DNA of 52,210 nt from Halomonas sp. 25-S5 (GCF_029889845.1 NZ_JARANV010000027.1:1-52210); one strand, 5' to 3'. Counted from the first letter of the stretch, positions 18,534 through 27,468 are shown. The notes: generated by a model not told the origin, from the letters alone. Numbers and translations are program-made.

Positions 18534-19223
18534 CTTTATCTCCATGTTGGCTAAATTGACCAGTACAGCCTAGCAGAAACACCTAATCTATGCCAAAAAC
18601 CTTTAGAACTTCCCTTGCAACAACTTCCCCGGTAGACATACACAAAAAATAGGCTTTATTAGGGCTTTTTAAATAGGGATTTTAGGGTGATTTAAAGCGT
18701 AAATTGCTAAAGGCGATGGATGGGTTAACCACGCCCGACCGCCCCTTTCGAAGATTATTTCACAATATCCGCCAGTTACATTTAGATACAAAGCATTGAA
18801 AGTAAACTTGACAGCAACTCGATAATAGTATCTCAAAGCGTTGAAAAGCCCTGTATATGGGTTCGTATAACCACCCTTATGTTAAATAAGGTTTAAACGT
18901 TAGCTATAACTGAAGCCTTTCTAATCTTACTTCGAATTATTTTGTAACTGATTGTATAGGGCCGGGGGTGCTTAAAAAGGATATGGGGAGGATTTTTTAA
19001 TATATTAGCTGTGAAGGAAATTCGAAGCATTAAATGGCAGGAAATTTTAAGGGCAAACCCCATAATTAATATTGCCACCCTATTTAAAATAACCTCACGA
19101 CTATTTAACACTATGCTGAAGCTATGCTATAGGTAACCCGTTACCGGCTTTTGGACTCACTTAACAGGCAATGCAACATTATAACAATACATACACAGCT
19201 GTATCTATATATTTATAAGCATT
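18534..19223. other. Non-coding stretch of the element with short inverted repeats
   Basis: No convincing gene is present. A minus-strand frame at 18893-19111 has no ribosome-binding site and no family resemblance. Visible items are the palindrome GGTAAC-CC-GTTACC (19132-19145), two copies of TATGCT just before it, and TTGACA followed after 15 bases by TATCTC near 18808-18834 as a weak plus-strand promoter candidate. It may hold regulatory or packaging sites. Confidence 0.5.
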
Positions 19224-19260
19224 AAAAAGCCCCTAAAAGGCTTCTACCAATTAGGGGCTT
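19224..19260 (-). terminator. Terminator of the virion operon
   Basis: On the minus strand AAGCCCCTAA pairs with TTAGGGGCTT (19251-19260 with 19227-19236) and the stem is followed by a short T run (plus-strand A run at 19224-19228). It lies 35 bases after the last gene of the operon. Confidence 0.8.
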
Positions 19261-19294
19261 AATAGTCGGAGACTTTTATCTCCTACATAGGTGC

Positions 19295-19495
19295 TCAGTG
19301 ATAACTTTCTAGCTTATCTAGGCGTTTATACATCTCATCATACCTATTATATAGTTCAATTTGATACTGTTCTACATTGTTAAATGCCTCTTGAATCTCT
19401 TGGTAATCACCTAACCAGTTACCTTGCAGGTTTGCACTAAAGGAGCCAACAAGGAAAGATAGAAATACAGCAAGAGCAACAGTTTTAAAGTTCAT
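19295..19495 (-). CDS. Small membrane-anchored coiled-coil protein
   Basis: This 66-residue protein has one N-terminal hydrophobic segment, VALAVFLSFLVGSFSA, followed by an acidic helical region (YQEIQEAFNNVEQYQIELYN...YKRLDKLESYH) with heptad-like spacing. It could be an inner-membrane protein, or exported if the segment is cleaved after FSA. It begins six bases after the tape-measure gene stop and is last in the virion operon. In phages this position often holds tail-assembly or lysis genes; I cannot choose between these. Confidence 0.65.
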   Translation of the reverse strand: MNFKTVALAVFLSFLVGSFSANLQGNWLGDYQEIQEAFNNVEQYQIELYNRYDEMYKRLDKLESYH

Positions 19496-19500
19496 TATAG

Positions 19501-21411
19501 TTATTTCTCCGTAATAGCCTCTGACATACTTGCCCCACGAATAAGGCTGGTGATGTTATTTGAAAACCTCTCTTCGATCATATCGGTAAGCTCGCTAGCA
19601 TCCTGGTTATACCCATCAATTTGAATGCTAACAGGGGCTTCGATATTGTATTGGTGAGAAGGTTTGGCAAGCATATGGGGGGGTGCTGGGGGATTGAGAG
19701 CCCTTCTAGCGGATTCCCTATCAATAACAACATTACCAAAGGGAAGCTTGTTAGGATCGACACCGCCTTGACGATTAAGAAGGGGTTTCATTGAACCTTG
19801 GTTCATAAAGTCTTTAGCGGCATCCATAGGATTAGGGATAGTCACCCCTGTAAGCCTTTCAATAACACTGAAAATAGAATCAGTAACGCTAGAGAACATA
19901 TCAATAAGCGGGTTAGCCATTGCTGCCATTGACTTCAAGACCTTGATAAAGAAGTTACTATCCTCATCACCCCAGAGGGTTCTAATCTCTCCAATAGTAT
20001 CAATAACACCACCAAAGAAAGCCATAAGGGCTTTTCTAGGGGCGTTGATAATATCACCAGCGGTAGAGGTAACCTTATCAATTTTATCCTGATTCTTGAT
20101 GTACCAGCCTGCTAGATCGTTTACCCGTCCTGCAAAGTCTTCAATGGCTGGGCCAAGGTTGCTTGTAAGGTTTTCAGAAAGAAGACCAATAGCTTTTAGG
20201 GTATCTTCTGAAGCTTTCAGAGCATCGTTAAGGCTTTCGAACATCTCCTTTACAGCCTCGTCAAGCACTGCCCTATTGGTAATGATATGAGAGGCATAGC
20301 GGGTATTTGAAAGCCTATTCTGCTGTGCCCTGCTGGACTGTCTAGCTTGTTCTATGGCATCTCCCTCATAAGCCCTTGCACGCATAAGCTTGAACATCTC
20401 GGGCAGTACACTTGCCGCTCGAATCTCACCATTAGAGATACGCTTATTCATCTGCTCAAGGTTATCCCAGAGGCCGACATTCTGACCGGCTTGGAAGAGC
20501 ATTTGATTAGAGCCCGCTAGAGCCTCTGAAAGCTGGCCTCTAACTTCCTCCATTGAGATAACACCTTTAGAAGCCATGTCAGAAAACGCTTTCATAGCCC
20601 TTTGGAGTTCTTCGGGAGAAGTCTGAATTGATGTACCGTATGCCTGAATAGCCTCAAAATACCCCATAGCATTACTTGCAAGGGGGGTCCCGAGAAGGTT
20701 AGCCGACCAGTTCCTAAAAGAATCAAGATTGCTTTTAAGGTTGGTGCCGTAATACTCAGAGATACCCGCAAGCATCTTGATTTGATCGTTAGCACCTTCC
20801 AGGGAGCCCGTAATGGCTGTTAAAGCCGTCTGCATCGCTTCGAAGTGCTGGTATTGCTGGTTAGACTGCAAAGCCCCCCTACGGGCCATGCCAGCCCCCA
20901 TAACACCACCGACAGCGGCAAGGGGACCGGCAACCATCCTGCCACCAATCGCCAGCATTCCCGAACGCATCCTTTGCCCAGCATTGTTAGCCGCATTGGT
21001 CATCGTTTGGCGACGCTGGTTAGAAAGAATGTTGTTGGTTGCCCTGGATCGTTCAGCATTGTTCGCTCGATTAGCTGCCCTGCCGACCTCTCGATAATCC
21101 CTAGCAATTTCATTAAGGAGGCGTGAACGTTTCTCTAGGGAAATATTACCTTCGCGGTAAGCCTGATTGACTTTGTAATAATCGTTGCGGATTCTTTGAA
21201 GGTCGCCCCGGTGACGATTATAACGACGTTCCAAAGCTGTTAGGGCTGCTGTTTGTTTCTTAGCACCTTTGGTAAAGGCTTTCTGTACCTTGTCCCCTGT
21301 CTTCTGAATATTCTTCTGTGCGATACCTAGGCGCTTTTCGTATTCTTTGAGTTTTTTATAATCTACTCGAAAATTAAGATTGGCCGTAAGGTTAGCCATA
21401 TTGCCAGACAT
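19501..21411 (-). CDS. Tape-measure protein
   Basis: The 636-residue protein sets tail length in siphophages and myophages. The N-terminal 150 residues are a basic coiled coil rich in NNAERSRATNN-like text. A glycine/alanine hydrophobic patch follows (VAGPLAAVGGVMGAGMA), then the tape-measure domain hallmark ISMEEVRGQLSEALAGSNQM, and hydrophobic segments near residues 450-530. Length tracks tail length, so this would fit a moderate tail, yet no tail tube, terminator or baseplate gene is present. It follows terL by 20 bases and has its own AAGG-type ribosome-binding site. Confidence 0.85.
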   Translation of the reverse strand: MSGNMANLTANLNFRVDYKKLKEYEKRLGIAQKNIQKTGDKVQKAFTKGAKKQTAALTALERRYNRHRGDLQRIRNDYYKVNQAYREGNISLEKRSRLLNEIARDYREVGRAANRANNAERSRATNNILSNQRRQTMTNAANNAGQRMRSGMLAIGGRMVAGPLAAVGGVMGAGMARRGALQSNQQYQHFEAMQTALTAITGSLEGANDQIKMLAGISEYYGTNLKSNLDSFRNWSANLLGTPLASNAMGYFEAIQAYGTSIQTSPEELQRAMKAFSDMASKGVISMEEVRGQLSEALAGSNQMLFQAGQNVGLWDNLEQMNKRISNGEIRAASVLPEMFKLMRARAYEGDAIEQARQSSRAQQNRLSNTRYASHIITNRAVLDEAVKEMFESLNDALKASEDTLKAIGLLSENLTSNLGPAIEDFAGRVNDLAGWYIKNQDKIDKVTSTAGDIINAPRKALMAFFGGVIDTIGEIRTLWGDEDSNFFIKVLKSMAAMANPLIDMFSSVTDSIFSVIERLTGVTIPNPMDAAKDFMNQGSMKPLLNRQGGVDPNKLPFGNVVIDRESARRALNPPAPPHMLAKPSHQYNIEAPVSIQIDGYNQDASELTDMIEERFSNNITSLIRGASMSEAITEK

Positions 21412-21431
21412 AATATTTTACCTTTGTTATT

Positions 21432-22952
21432 TTAAAGAAGTGTTCTACCGCCAATATTAGATAGCCGTTTCATATCCTGTTTAGTGTTACCAATCTTGAT
21501 GGTAGGGATAAGGCGACCTGTAGAAAGGTGGGCATAAGCACTAGAAACAGAGTCCATAATGTCATCCTTCTTGCGACGGGTAGAACGTTCACCATCGAAG
21601 GACTCCAGCTCGGAAAGGTGTTCATCATTGAATACGTGCTTAACAAAACTAACTTTCCCTTCCTGTGCAGCAATTAGAAAGGGCTCTGCTTTCCTAAGCT
21701 TGCTCTTAGAGGTCTTTTCAACAATAACCCTAGACTTGCATTCAGACATTAGACGGGACTTCAAAGAGTCTGCCAAAATCTTTCCCGCCGACCCTGGATC
21801 TTGCGGCAGGATTTGATATACAGATTTCCCATCGTCCTTAGCTGTCTGGATCATCCTTGAAACGACACCAGCGGAATTCTCTTGAAAGCGTTGCATATCG
21901 AGAATATAAAAAGAACCATCTTCCTTGTCGTATGCTGCTTTGATGCCTACCGTATAATCTCCGAAATTATCTTCGCCCTCTTCAGCCTTTGCAGTGCTTG
22001 CTAAGTCCCACGCCCTTACGATGGGAAGCCCTAAAGGTACGTCGGAAAGCTTGCATACCTTCAGCATATCCCTTTCTAGGTACCCATTAGAATCACTGCT
22101 GCTGTACCAATTACCGTAAAGTAAACGCTGTTTTTCTTCGTCTTTAAGGTTTTCTAGAGAGGTTAGGGAGAAGCTATCGTATTTGAGAACGTAAGGATTG
22201 GCGAAGATATTAGCATTGAAACTTGTAAAGGTAAGGGCATTGTCTGCCATAGCCTTACCGTACTTCCTCTTAATCTCTGCTCTCGTCTTGAAGAATTCGT
22301 AAGAGCCGCCAACCATCACCATTAGACGTTCTACACCATGCATGTCTTCACGGTGGAAGCCCTCAGAATCTAGATAGCCGCCCTTTTCAAGCCAGTTGCA
22401 AAGGAAGCTAGAACGGTTGGGGTTGCCAGTCATCTTAAGGGATTTCTTTTGTTTAGACTTACCCCTAAGACGCGATATCAAATAGGAAACGTCTTCTTCT
22501 TCGATTCCCTCTTCTGCCGCTTCATCAATCAAAATACGGGTATTGTTGGAACCCTGGTAATCCCCAATATTATGATTGCCTAGGTGGTGGTATTTGATAG
22601 AAGACCCGACAGGAAATTTAAAGGTCATTTCCACTTGGTTAGAAGAGCCTTCAAACTTGGGGAAAAGCTTCATAGACATATCAAACAAGCCACCAGACTG
22701 TTTGATTTTCTTTTGTGAAGTCCTGATAACTGTAGAGGTGAAGTGTTCATCATCGACAGCACCGATGAGAAGATCAATTAGGCAGAGGTAAGACTTACCC
22801 GAGTTCTGACCACCTGACCAGAGCACAATATCTGAGGTGCAATTTATAAAATTTTCTTGAGTAATTGAGAGCGGGGCTAGGACTTCTACGTTATCTGCTA
22901 GTTCTTCTTGGGGGATCGAGAGGGTAAAATCTCGCTGTGCTTTCTGATACAT
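21432..22952 (-). CDS. terL: Terminase large subunit
   Basis: This is the DNA-packaging ATPase and nuclease. Walker A is SGGQNSGKSY at residues 46-55, Walker B TRILIDEAAEEG has Asp143-Glu144, and the coupling motif is near KMTGNPN. The RNase H-like nuclease domain starts VRAWDLASTA (Asp316) and ends with DDIMDSVSSAYAHL. The length of 506 residues is normal. AGGAGAG precedes the ATG. Unusually it lies downstream of the capsid gene and behind a terminator. No small terminase was recognised. Confidence 0.92.
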   Translation of the reverse strand: MYQKAQRDFTLSIPQEELADNVEVLAPLSITQENFINCTSDIVLWSGGQNSGKSYLCLIDLLIGAVDDEHFTSTVIRTSQKKIKQSGGLFDMSMKLFPKFEGSSNQVEMTFKFPVGSSIKYHHLGNHNIGDYQGSNNTRILIDEAAEEGIEEEDVSYLISRLRGKSKQKKSLKMTGNPNRSSFLCNWLEKGGYLDSEGFHREDMHGVERLMVMVGGSYEFFKTRAEIKRKYGKAMADNALTFTSFNANIFANPYVLKYDSFSLTSLENLKDEEKQRLLYGNWYSSSDSNGYLERDMLKVCKLSDVPLGLPIVRAWDLASTAKAEEGEDNFGDYTVGIKAAYDKEDGSFYILDMQRFQENSAGVVSRMIQTAKDDGKSVYQILPQDPGSAGKILADSLKSRLMSECKSRVIVEKTSKSKLRKAEPFLIAAQEGKVSFVKHVFNDEHLSELESFDGERSTRRKKDDIMDSVSSAYAHLSTGRLIPTIKIGNTKQDMKRLSNIGGRTLL

Positions 22953-22978
22953 TATTCTTATTCTCTCCTTTCAAATAC

Positions 22979-23012
22979 AAAAAAAGGGGAAAGGGCAAAG
23001 ACCCAATCCCCC
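22979..23012 (-). terminator. Terminator between capsid and terminase genes
   Basis: On the minus strand a GGGG...CCCC stem encloses GGG/CCC and is followed by seven T (plus-strand A at 22979-22985). It lies about 20 bases after the capsid stop codon. It would lower transcription of terL and the tape-measure gene relative to the capsid gene. Confidence 0.75.
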
Positions 23013-23030
23013 TAGAAGAAGCTTCTTTAT

Positions 23031-24044
23031 TTACGGAGTGAAGGAGATTTCCACCGTAGCGCCGAATTGCTCAAGCACCGGGAGGGTATTCTGTTCACTG
23101 GAAACTTCGATATAGCGGTCTTTCGGATCACGGTAGGAACGTGCGAACCGCTTAGCACCGCCACGACCAAGCCCGCTAAGGGTGCTCTCAGGGCCATAGA
23201 AGACACGGCCAAGGGTAGTACGGGGCAGGAGCACACCAGAGTCAGCCGCCAGAGGTTGAACGCTAGTACCGTCCTTCAGGCCGAAAGAATCGTCATAGAG
23301 AACAACAGTGGTATTGCCAATCTTGAAGGTGCTGTACCCGTTAGCAATCTCGCCCAGTTCGCCAAGCAGCGGGTTGGGAGAAGCAAGATTCAGTTCATAG
23401 GCTCGGACAACATCACCGTTACGGATCATCCATTCGAAGAGGTCTTCACCGGCCAGCATGATATAACCCTGGACACGGCCACCATTGTTAAGCCCTGCTT
23501 TAGCCTTCTTCTGGGCGCTGCGCAGGCTGGCGAGGGTGTCACCGGGGTTGGTATAGGTGAAAGACTCAGTCGGCCTTGTAACACCAAATTCGGCGGCCAT
23601 ATCAATCGACCCAAAATGGTCAGTAGGCACGACACCGGAAATGGTCATTTGAGAAAGCATAAACTCTTCGTGAAGATCGTGCATTTCTGCTTGGGTTTCC
23701 AGTTCATTAGCCACGGCTGCGCTAACAGTCTCTTCCTGCTGAGAGTTGAAACCCCGAACACCCGCCAGCTTTTCACGTCCGATGGTACGTTCTACCGGAT
23801 AGTGAGGAATGGCGATGGTATGAATATCGAAACCATTTTCAGGGGTAGTGTTCTTCTGTGCTACGTTGCGCAGATGATCGTCAAGAACGTGAAAGCTGTT
23901 GTCCCGCACGTCGAATGAGATGGCGTCGCTCCCCACGGTTTCAGCACGGTACATGCCAAGTGCACCCATAAGGCCCGGCTTAAAAGGAACCTTGGAAATT
24001 GCTGAGGTTTGGTCGATAACTTTGGTATTGTCTAGAATTGCCAT
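23031..24044 (-). CDS. Major capsid protein (lambda gpE-like)
   Basis: This 337-residue protein forms the head shell. Its length and landmarks (GLMGALGMYRAETVGSDAIS near the start, then IPHYPVERTIGREKLAGVRG, and C-terminal ARSYRDPKDRYIEVSSEQ) fit the lambda gpE family (gpE has about 340 residues). A decoration protein of gpD type is encoded 27 bases upstream, the same pairing as in lambda. AAGGAT precedes the ATG. A terminator follows. Confidence 0.9.
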   Translation of the reverse strand: MAILDNTKVIDQTSAISKVPFKPGLMGALGMYRAETVGSDAISFDVRDNSFHVLDDHLRNVAQKNTTPENGFDIHTIAIPHYPVERTIGREKLAGVRGFNSQQEETVSAAVANELETQAEMHDLHEEFMLSQMTISGVVPTDHFGSIDMAAEFGVTRPTESFTYTNPGDTLASLRSAQKKAKAGLNNGGRVQGYIMLAGEDLFEWMIRNGDVVRAYELNLASPNPLLGELGEIANGYSTFKIGNTTVVLYDDSFGLKDGTSVQPLAADSGVLLPRTTLGRVFYGPESTLSGLGRGGAKRFARSYRDPKDRYIEVSSEQNTLPVLEQFGATVEISFTP

Positions 24045-24070
24045 TTTAATTTTATCCTTTTACTTTATAT

Positions 24071-24397
24071 TTATTGATTAACTACAATAATTCCGGCATC
24101 CGCCAGAAGTGCGTTAATATCTGCCTCTACTGCGGTGCCATAGGAAAGCTTTTGATAATCGACACTAGAAGGATTTCCGCGAACCATAAGACGAACATTT
24201 GCAGTACCGCTAGTATCCTTAGCGACGATGCCGAGCACTTCAGTAGAGGTGCTAGAAACGGCAGTTGTAGCATTCTCAAGGATGGTGCCTTCTGCAAAGG
24301 TGCCGGTAACTTCGACTTCATCAAAAGCCATGTTGTAATCGCCGTTCATCTGAACGATAAAGTTTTCTGATTGCTTTACATTAGTTTCAATCTTCAT
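24071..24397 (-). CDS. Head decoration protein (lambda gpD-like)
   Basis: This 108-residue protein stabilises the head on the outside. The pattern of a small beta-rich domain with VLGIVAKDTSGTANVRLMVR and a C-terminal ADINALLADAGIIVV resembles gpD-type proteins. GGAG lies eight bases before MKIETNVKQ, so that start is chosen over the ATG five codons upstream. The gene overlaps the end of the preceding gene by 11 bases. Confidence 0.75.
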   Translation of the reverse strand: MKIETNVKQSENFIVQMNGDYNMAFDEVEVTGTFAEGTILENATTAVSSTSTEVLGIVAKDTSGTANVRLMVRGNPSSVDYQKLSYGTAVEADINALLADAGIIVVNQ

Positions 24398-24776
24398 TGG
24401 ATTGGACTCCATATTTTTCTGAAAGGATTTTATCTACAAGGTTAACTTGCTCGGTATCTTCCTGAACGTCTTCTTGCTTAGCATCAGGATCGGTCTGTTC
24501 TTCGAACTTGGTTTTATGCTCTACAAGCTTTTCAATCTCGGTTTCTTTTGCCGATAGCAGTTCTAAAAGAACATCTGTAAGGTCTGGGTTATGATCGTAA
24601 ACAAGTTGGAAAGCTGGAATAATCTTATCTACGATCTCTTCGGAATAAGCATACTTAACAAGCTCTTCACGAAGGTAAGTGTTATCCGCTGCCTTTGCTA
24701 CGCTCTCCATTTCTTCAACTTCTTTCTTTTCTTTAAAGCTGGAAAACTCCCGCATTAGCTCCATAATTCCCGCCAT
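24387..24776 (-). CDS. Acidic helical protein, possible head scaffold
   Basis: The 129-residue protein is acidic and predicted helical, with EKKEVEEMESVAKAADNTYL near the start and a Glu/Gln-rich tail. It lies between the head-tail adaptor and the decoration protein, where many phages keep a scaffold and protease. No protease motif is present. The start overlaps the upstream stop (TAATG), so translation is coupled. The function is inferred from position and composition only. Confidence 0.5.
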   Translation of the reverse strand: MAGIMELMREFSSFKEKKEVEEMESVAKAADNTYLREELVKYAYSEEIVDKIIPAFQLVYDHNPDLTDVLLELLSAKETEIEKLVEHKTKFEEQTDPDAKQEDVQEDTEQVNLVDKILSEKYGVQSNED

Positions 24777-25126
24777 TATTCACCCCCGAAAATATCTGTA
24801 ATTTTTGACCAATCTTTCTGTCCGGCATTAATAATGATTGGCGCTTTCTTCTTTCCGTAGCGTCTACTTTTAAGATCGTTCAAACGCTTTTGAAGGAAGG
24901 TTAAATTTTGACCGTATGCCTCATAGCTACCTGCGCGCTCCCTGGTGGGGCTGAGTGCGATAACGTTGATGGTGCTTTCTAGAACTTCGATTGCTGTTTC
25001 AATCTCTGAGAGCCCGCTATCTAGATGCCATTGGTAAATAGAATCATCGAAGAACGGTTCATCGGGCTCTACGTCGCCTGTCAGCAGCCTTACACGGCCT
25101 ACCGCTGTAGTTGGATCAATAGCCAT
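24776..25126 (-). CDS. Head-tail adaptor-like protein
   Basis: The 116-residue product begins MAIDPTTAVGRVRLLTGDVE followed by EPFFDDSIYQWHLDSG, then a helical stretch SEIETAIEVLESTINVIALS. This resembles gp6/gp15-type connector proteins that sit below the portal. It lies directly after the portal gene with two bases between them, which fits the role. The similarity is to a general fold, not to a precise family. Confidence 0.65.
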   Translation of the reverse strand: MAIDPTTAVGRVRLLTGDVEPDEPFFDDSIYQWHLDSGLSEIETAIEVLESTINVIALSPTRERAGSYEAYGQNLTFLQKRLNDLKSRRYGKKKAPIIINAGQKDWSKITDIFGGE

Positions 25127-25128
25127 GG

Positions 25129-26433
25129 TTAAAGCTCCTTACGGTCGTCTAGGCGGTCTGTAGCGTCTGCCTTGGGGGTGGTATCAAGCTTCTTTGAGTA
25201 ATCCGCTTGGGGAGCCTTCCCGATTTCCCTAAGGTGCCCTTCTAGGGTTTCGTCGGGGGTTACTGCCCCTGCTTGGCAAAGCCGCTGCCAATACTTTGAA
25301 ACGGTTTCCCAATCAACGGGCTCAATCTCTTCAAATTCAAGGCCGGGGATACGCTTGTCTTCCAGTCCATTAAGATCAAAGGCGACTGCAATAGCTTTTT
25401 TGAACTCATCTGAAATGGTTTCTTCAATCGCACGGCAGAACATCGAAAGAAGGTTTGTCTTACTCTCAGACAGTGCGAAGGAGCCACTACCGGAATTGCC
25501 AAGGCTCAGCAGGCTTGTTTGTAGTGCTAGAAGCATTTCATCGTTAAGCCTATTGATCGTGGTGTTAGCGTTGTAATCGCTGTTGATCGTCTCTGAAACC
25601 GGCTTAACTTCAAACTGGCGTGTTCCACCATCGTAAATATCTGAAGGAAGCATTACATAGGCGCTTTTCCCAGAGTGCAAAAGTTCTGTCTGCTGAACCA
25701 GATGGTCCATGTAAATCGCCTCAGAACTTGAAGGATCGTTAAGGTAAGATTCGATGTAAGAACTCGGGACAGAAACAGAAAGAATATTTCCGTAGGCTTT
25801 TGAAATCCCCACTAGCTGATATTCGCTTACCACGACCTTTTGCTTCCAGCTTGACCAAACGCCTTTAAGCAGTGAATGACCTAGCGGTGAATCCTGGTCC
25901 CCTTGCAGGGTGAACATCAACAGTTTTGAACCATCAATATTCGTCTGAGTCGCTGCAACATCATTAATCAGGCTATCGTTGTCAGGCTTGTTCAGGGTCA
26001 CGCCGAGAAGCTCGCCACGCTTCATACGGAATTTATTAACTGTCGTCAGATGAATCGGGGAAATATTCTTGAAGACATACCGATTATCTACACGGTGCAT
26101 AGTCAGTTCATTTAGTGAAGCACCGTATTCCAGCATGGAAAGAACATTGTTCAGTAGCTTTCGCTTAGAGTATGGCTTAAGGCTGTTCAGCGATTCGTTA
26201 AGGGCATCAATAACCGCTTTTTCTTTTTCTGTACTCTCAGGGTGGTAACTAATTTTAAAATCCCTGTTCAGCAGCCCTTTAAGGAAATTCATAGAAGCCG
26301 AGATGATCGGATCGAGGGACATTTCCTTATAGGTGAAGAAAGCCTTGTTGATGTTCAATTCTTCCCGAGACAGATTCAAAACGGTATTTTCAAGATGGAT
26401 CGGGGAACTTTTCTGATTGGTATATGAAACCAT
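25129..26433 (-). CDS. Portal protein (DUF935-like)
   Basis: The 434-residue protein forms the ring at the head vertex through which DNA passes. The central core (LLNNVLSMLEYGASLNELTM, then SPLGHSLLKGVWSSWKQKVVVSEYQLVG) is typical of phage portal proteins and recalls the DUF935/Mu gp29 group. The C-terminal tail is charged. AGAGGTAAATA precedes the ATG. Portal and terminase imply that the element packages DNA into its own head. Confidence 0.85.
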   Translation of the reverse strand: MVSYTNQKSSPIHLENTVLNLSREELNINKAFFTYKEMSLDPIISASMNFLKGLLNRDFKISYHPESTEKEKAVIDALNESLNSLKPYSKRKLLNNVLSMLEYGASLNELTMHRVDNRYVFKNISPIHLTTVNKFRMKRGELLGVTLNKPDNDSLINDVAATQTNIDGSKLLMFTLQGDQDSPLGHSLLKGVWSSWKQKVVVSEYQLVGISKAYGNILSVSVPSSYIESYLNDPSSSEAIYMDHLVQQTELLHSGKSAYVMLPSDIYDGGTRQFEVKPVSETINSDYNANTTINRLNDEMLLALQTSLLSLGNSGSGSFALSESKTNLLSMFCRAIEETISDEFKKAIAVAFDLNGLEDKRIPGLEFEEIEPVDWETVSKYWQRLCQAGAVTPDETLEGHLREIGKAPQADYSKKLDTTPKADATDRLDDRKEL

Positions 26434-26436
26434 TAT

Positions 26437-26745
26437 TTACCTCTCTTTTTTGTTGTATTTATCCAGACCGGACTTAACCTTGCCGAGCCACCTAGGGAAA
26501 TCTATTCGGTATTGCGAACCTTTAATCCCTACGAATTCCTGTGATTTTTCCCAAAGAAAATAAAGATCGTCGGGATGGTGCTTAAACATATGTTCCATAA
26601 ACAGGAAAGTCCCCCTGGTAGCGGGGGCACTGTACATACGATCTAGAAAAATCAATGTTTCGATATCTTCAAGGGATTGGTAGGGGCAATCTGTACACGG
26701 TTCCTTAGGAAACTCTTTAACTTGTCTTCGTCGTTTCTCAGCCAT
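26437..26745 (-). CDS. Unknown 102-residue protein with CxxC
   Basis: The N-terminus is basic (MAEKRRRQVKEFP) and followed by EPCTDCPYQSLEDIETLIFL; the CTDC pair could bind metal or form a disulfide. It overlaps the upstream gene by eight bases and ends three bases before the portal gene, so it belongs to the virion operon. I do not recognise the family. Confidence 0.6.
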   Translation of the reverse strand: MAEKRRRQVKEFPKEPCTDCPYQSLEDIETLIFLDRMYSAPATRGTFLFMEHMFKHHPDDLYFLWEKSQEFVGIKGSQYRIDFPRWLGKVKSGLDKYNKKER

Positions 26746-27106
26746 ATACGGTTGTCTCCCTCCCCTCTTTCAATTCCTTTTCAATCTTCTCCCGGTACAT
26801 CCTAAGAAGCGTTGCAATTGCTTCACTGTAGGTAGATGCAAAATTATGATGCTGGGCAAGCTGGAAAAGAGCCTTGATAGTCTGGTCTTGAAAGTACCTA
26901 TGACATTCGTAAGGATCGACAAAGGAAGCCTTTTCGTAGGTATCGAAGAACTCCCCAAAGAAACAGACAGGAAGGTATTCCCCCGTATGCTTTTCAGTTA
27001 CACCCAGAGGAAGATGGGGGCTAATATTCTGTAGTTGATCAAGACCGACAAAGAATAAATTAATAAACTCGGGGACATGGGTAGGAATATCTTGTTCGGT
27101 ATACAT
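26738..27106 (-). CDS. Unknown 122-residue protein
   Basis: The product begins MYTEQDIPTHVPEFINLFFV and ends with a helix, YREKIEKELKEGRETTVYG. It is probably soluble. It starts three bases after the preceding zinc-ribbon gene and overlaps the following gene, so it is co-translated with it. Its position before the portal gene is where a small terminase could be, but no helix-turn-helix is evident. The function is unknown. Confidence 0.6.
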   Translation of the reverse strand: MYTEQDIPTHVPEFINLFFVGLDQLQNISPHLPLGVTEKHTGEYLPVCFFGEFFDTYEKASFVDPYECHRYFQDQTIKALFQLAQHHNFASTYSEAIATLLRMYREKIEKELKEGRETTVYG

Positions 27107-27109
27107 TAC

Positions 27110-27292
27110 TTATCCCCCTTGAGTTTTACCATTGCAATTTACACAGCACCCATTAACTGTATATCTAATGGTTTTCTGTTGCTTGCAGTGCTTGCAATGA
27201 CCACCAATGTAGTAACGCATATTGTACTTTTTGGCGTCGGCCCTGCTCATGAATGTAATTCTGTTATCGTTGGCAGTTTTGTTGCGCGACAT
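27110..27292 (-). CDS. Small zinc-ribbon protein
   Basis: The 60-residue protein carries GGHCKHCKQQKTIRYTVNGC and CVNC, a CxxC...CxxC finger in the GxxCxxxHxxxRYxxNGxCxxC style seen in phage small proteins and at the edge of endonuclease VII-type HNH enzymes, though no nuclease domain follows. GGAG lies nine bases before MSRNKTANDN. It is the first gene after the structured RNA and so heads the virion transcript. Confidence 0.65.
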   Translation of the reverse strand: MSRNKTANDNRITFMSRADAKKYNMRYYIGGHCKHCKQQKTIRYTVNGCCVNCNGKTQGG

Positions 27293-27336
27293 AATAGTAA
27301 TCTCCATTACTGTTTTTTGGTTTTGTTTGGAGCAGT

Positions 27337-27468
27337 AAATAGCTCCCCTATAAGCTCTTAAAAAGAACTGGTGCCCTCGGGCTTGGAGGGACCGTCAACA
27401 GACACCAGTTATGCCGCCTTGCTGCCAACAAGGACTCTGTAAGGCTTTGGAGCCTATAGGGGAACTAT
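27337..27468 (-). ncRNA. Structured RNA module A (leader of the virion operon)
   Basis: Bases 27337-27356 pair with 27449-27468 over 20 consecutive positions. On the plus strand two of these are C-A mismatches; on the minus strand they become G-U pairs, which points to a minus-strand RNA. Inside are a hairpin of 27365-27374 with 27400-27409 (again one pair that is G-U only on the minus strand) followed on the minus strand by CTTTTT, and a CCTTG/CAAGG hairpin with a seven-base loop. The U-tract hairpin looks like a terminator placed before the 3' arm of the outer stem. The module ends 45 bases before the zinc-ribbon start. An attenuator or antiterminator role is inferred. Confidence 0.7.

Noticed and set aside
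18893..19111. Minus-strand 72-codon frame in the element
   Set aside because: No ribosome-binding site and an unlikely composition; it lies in a region that otherwise looks non-coding.
27411..27435. Five-pair stem with a seven-base loop that could carry a Gly (plus strand) or Ala (minus strand) anticodon
   Set aside because: No T-arm, no GTTCGA, no acceptor stem of seven pairs at the right distance. It is better explained as part of the larger structured RNA.
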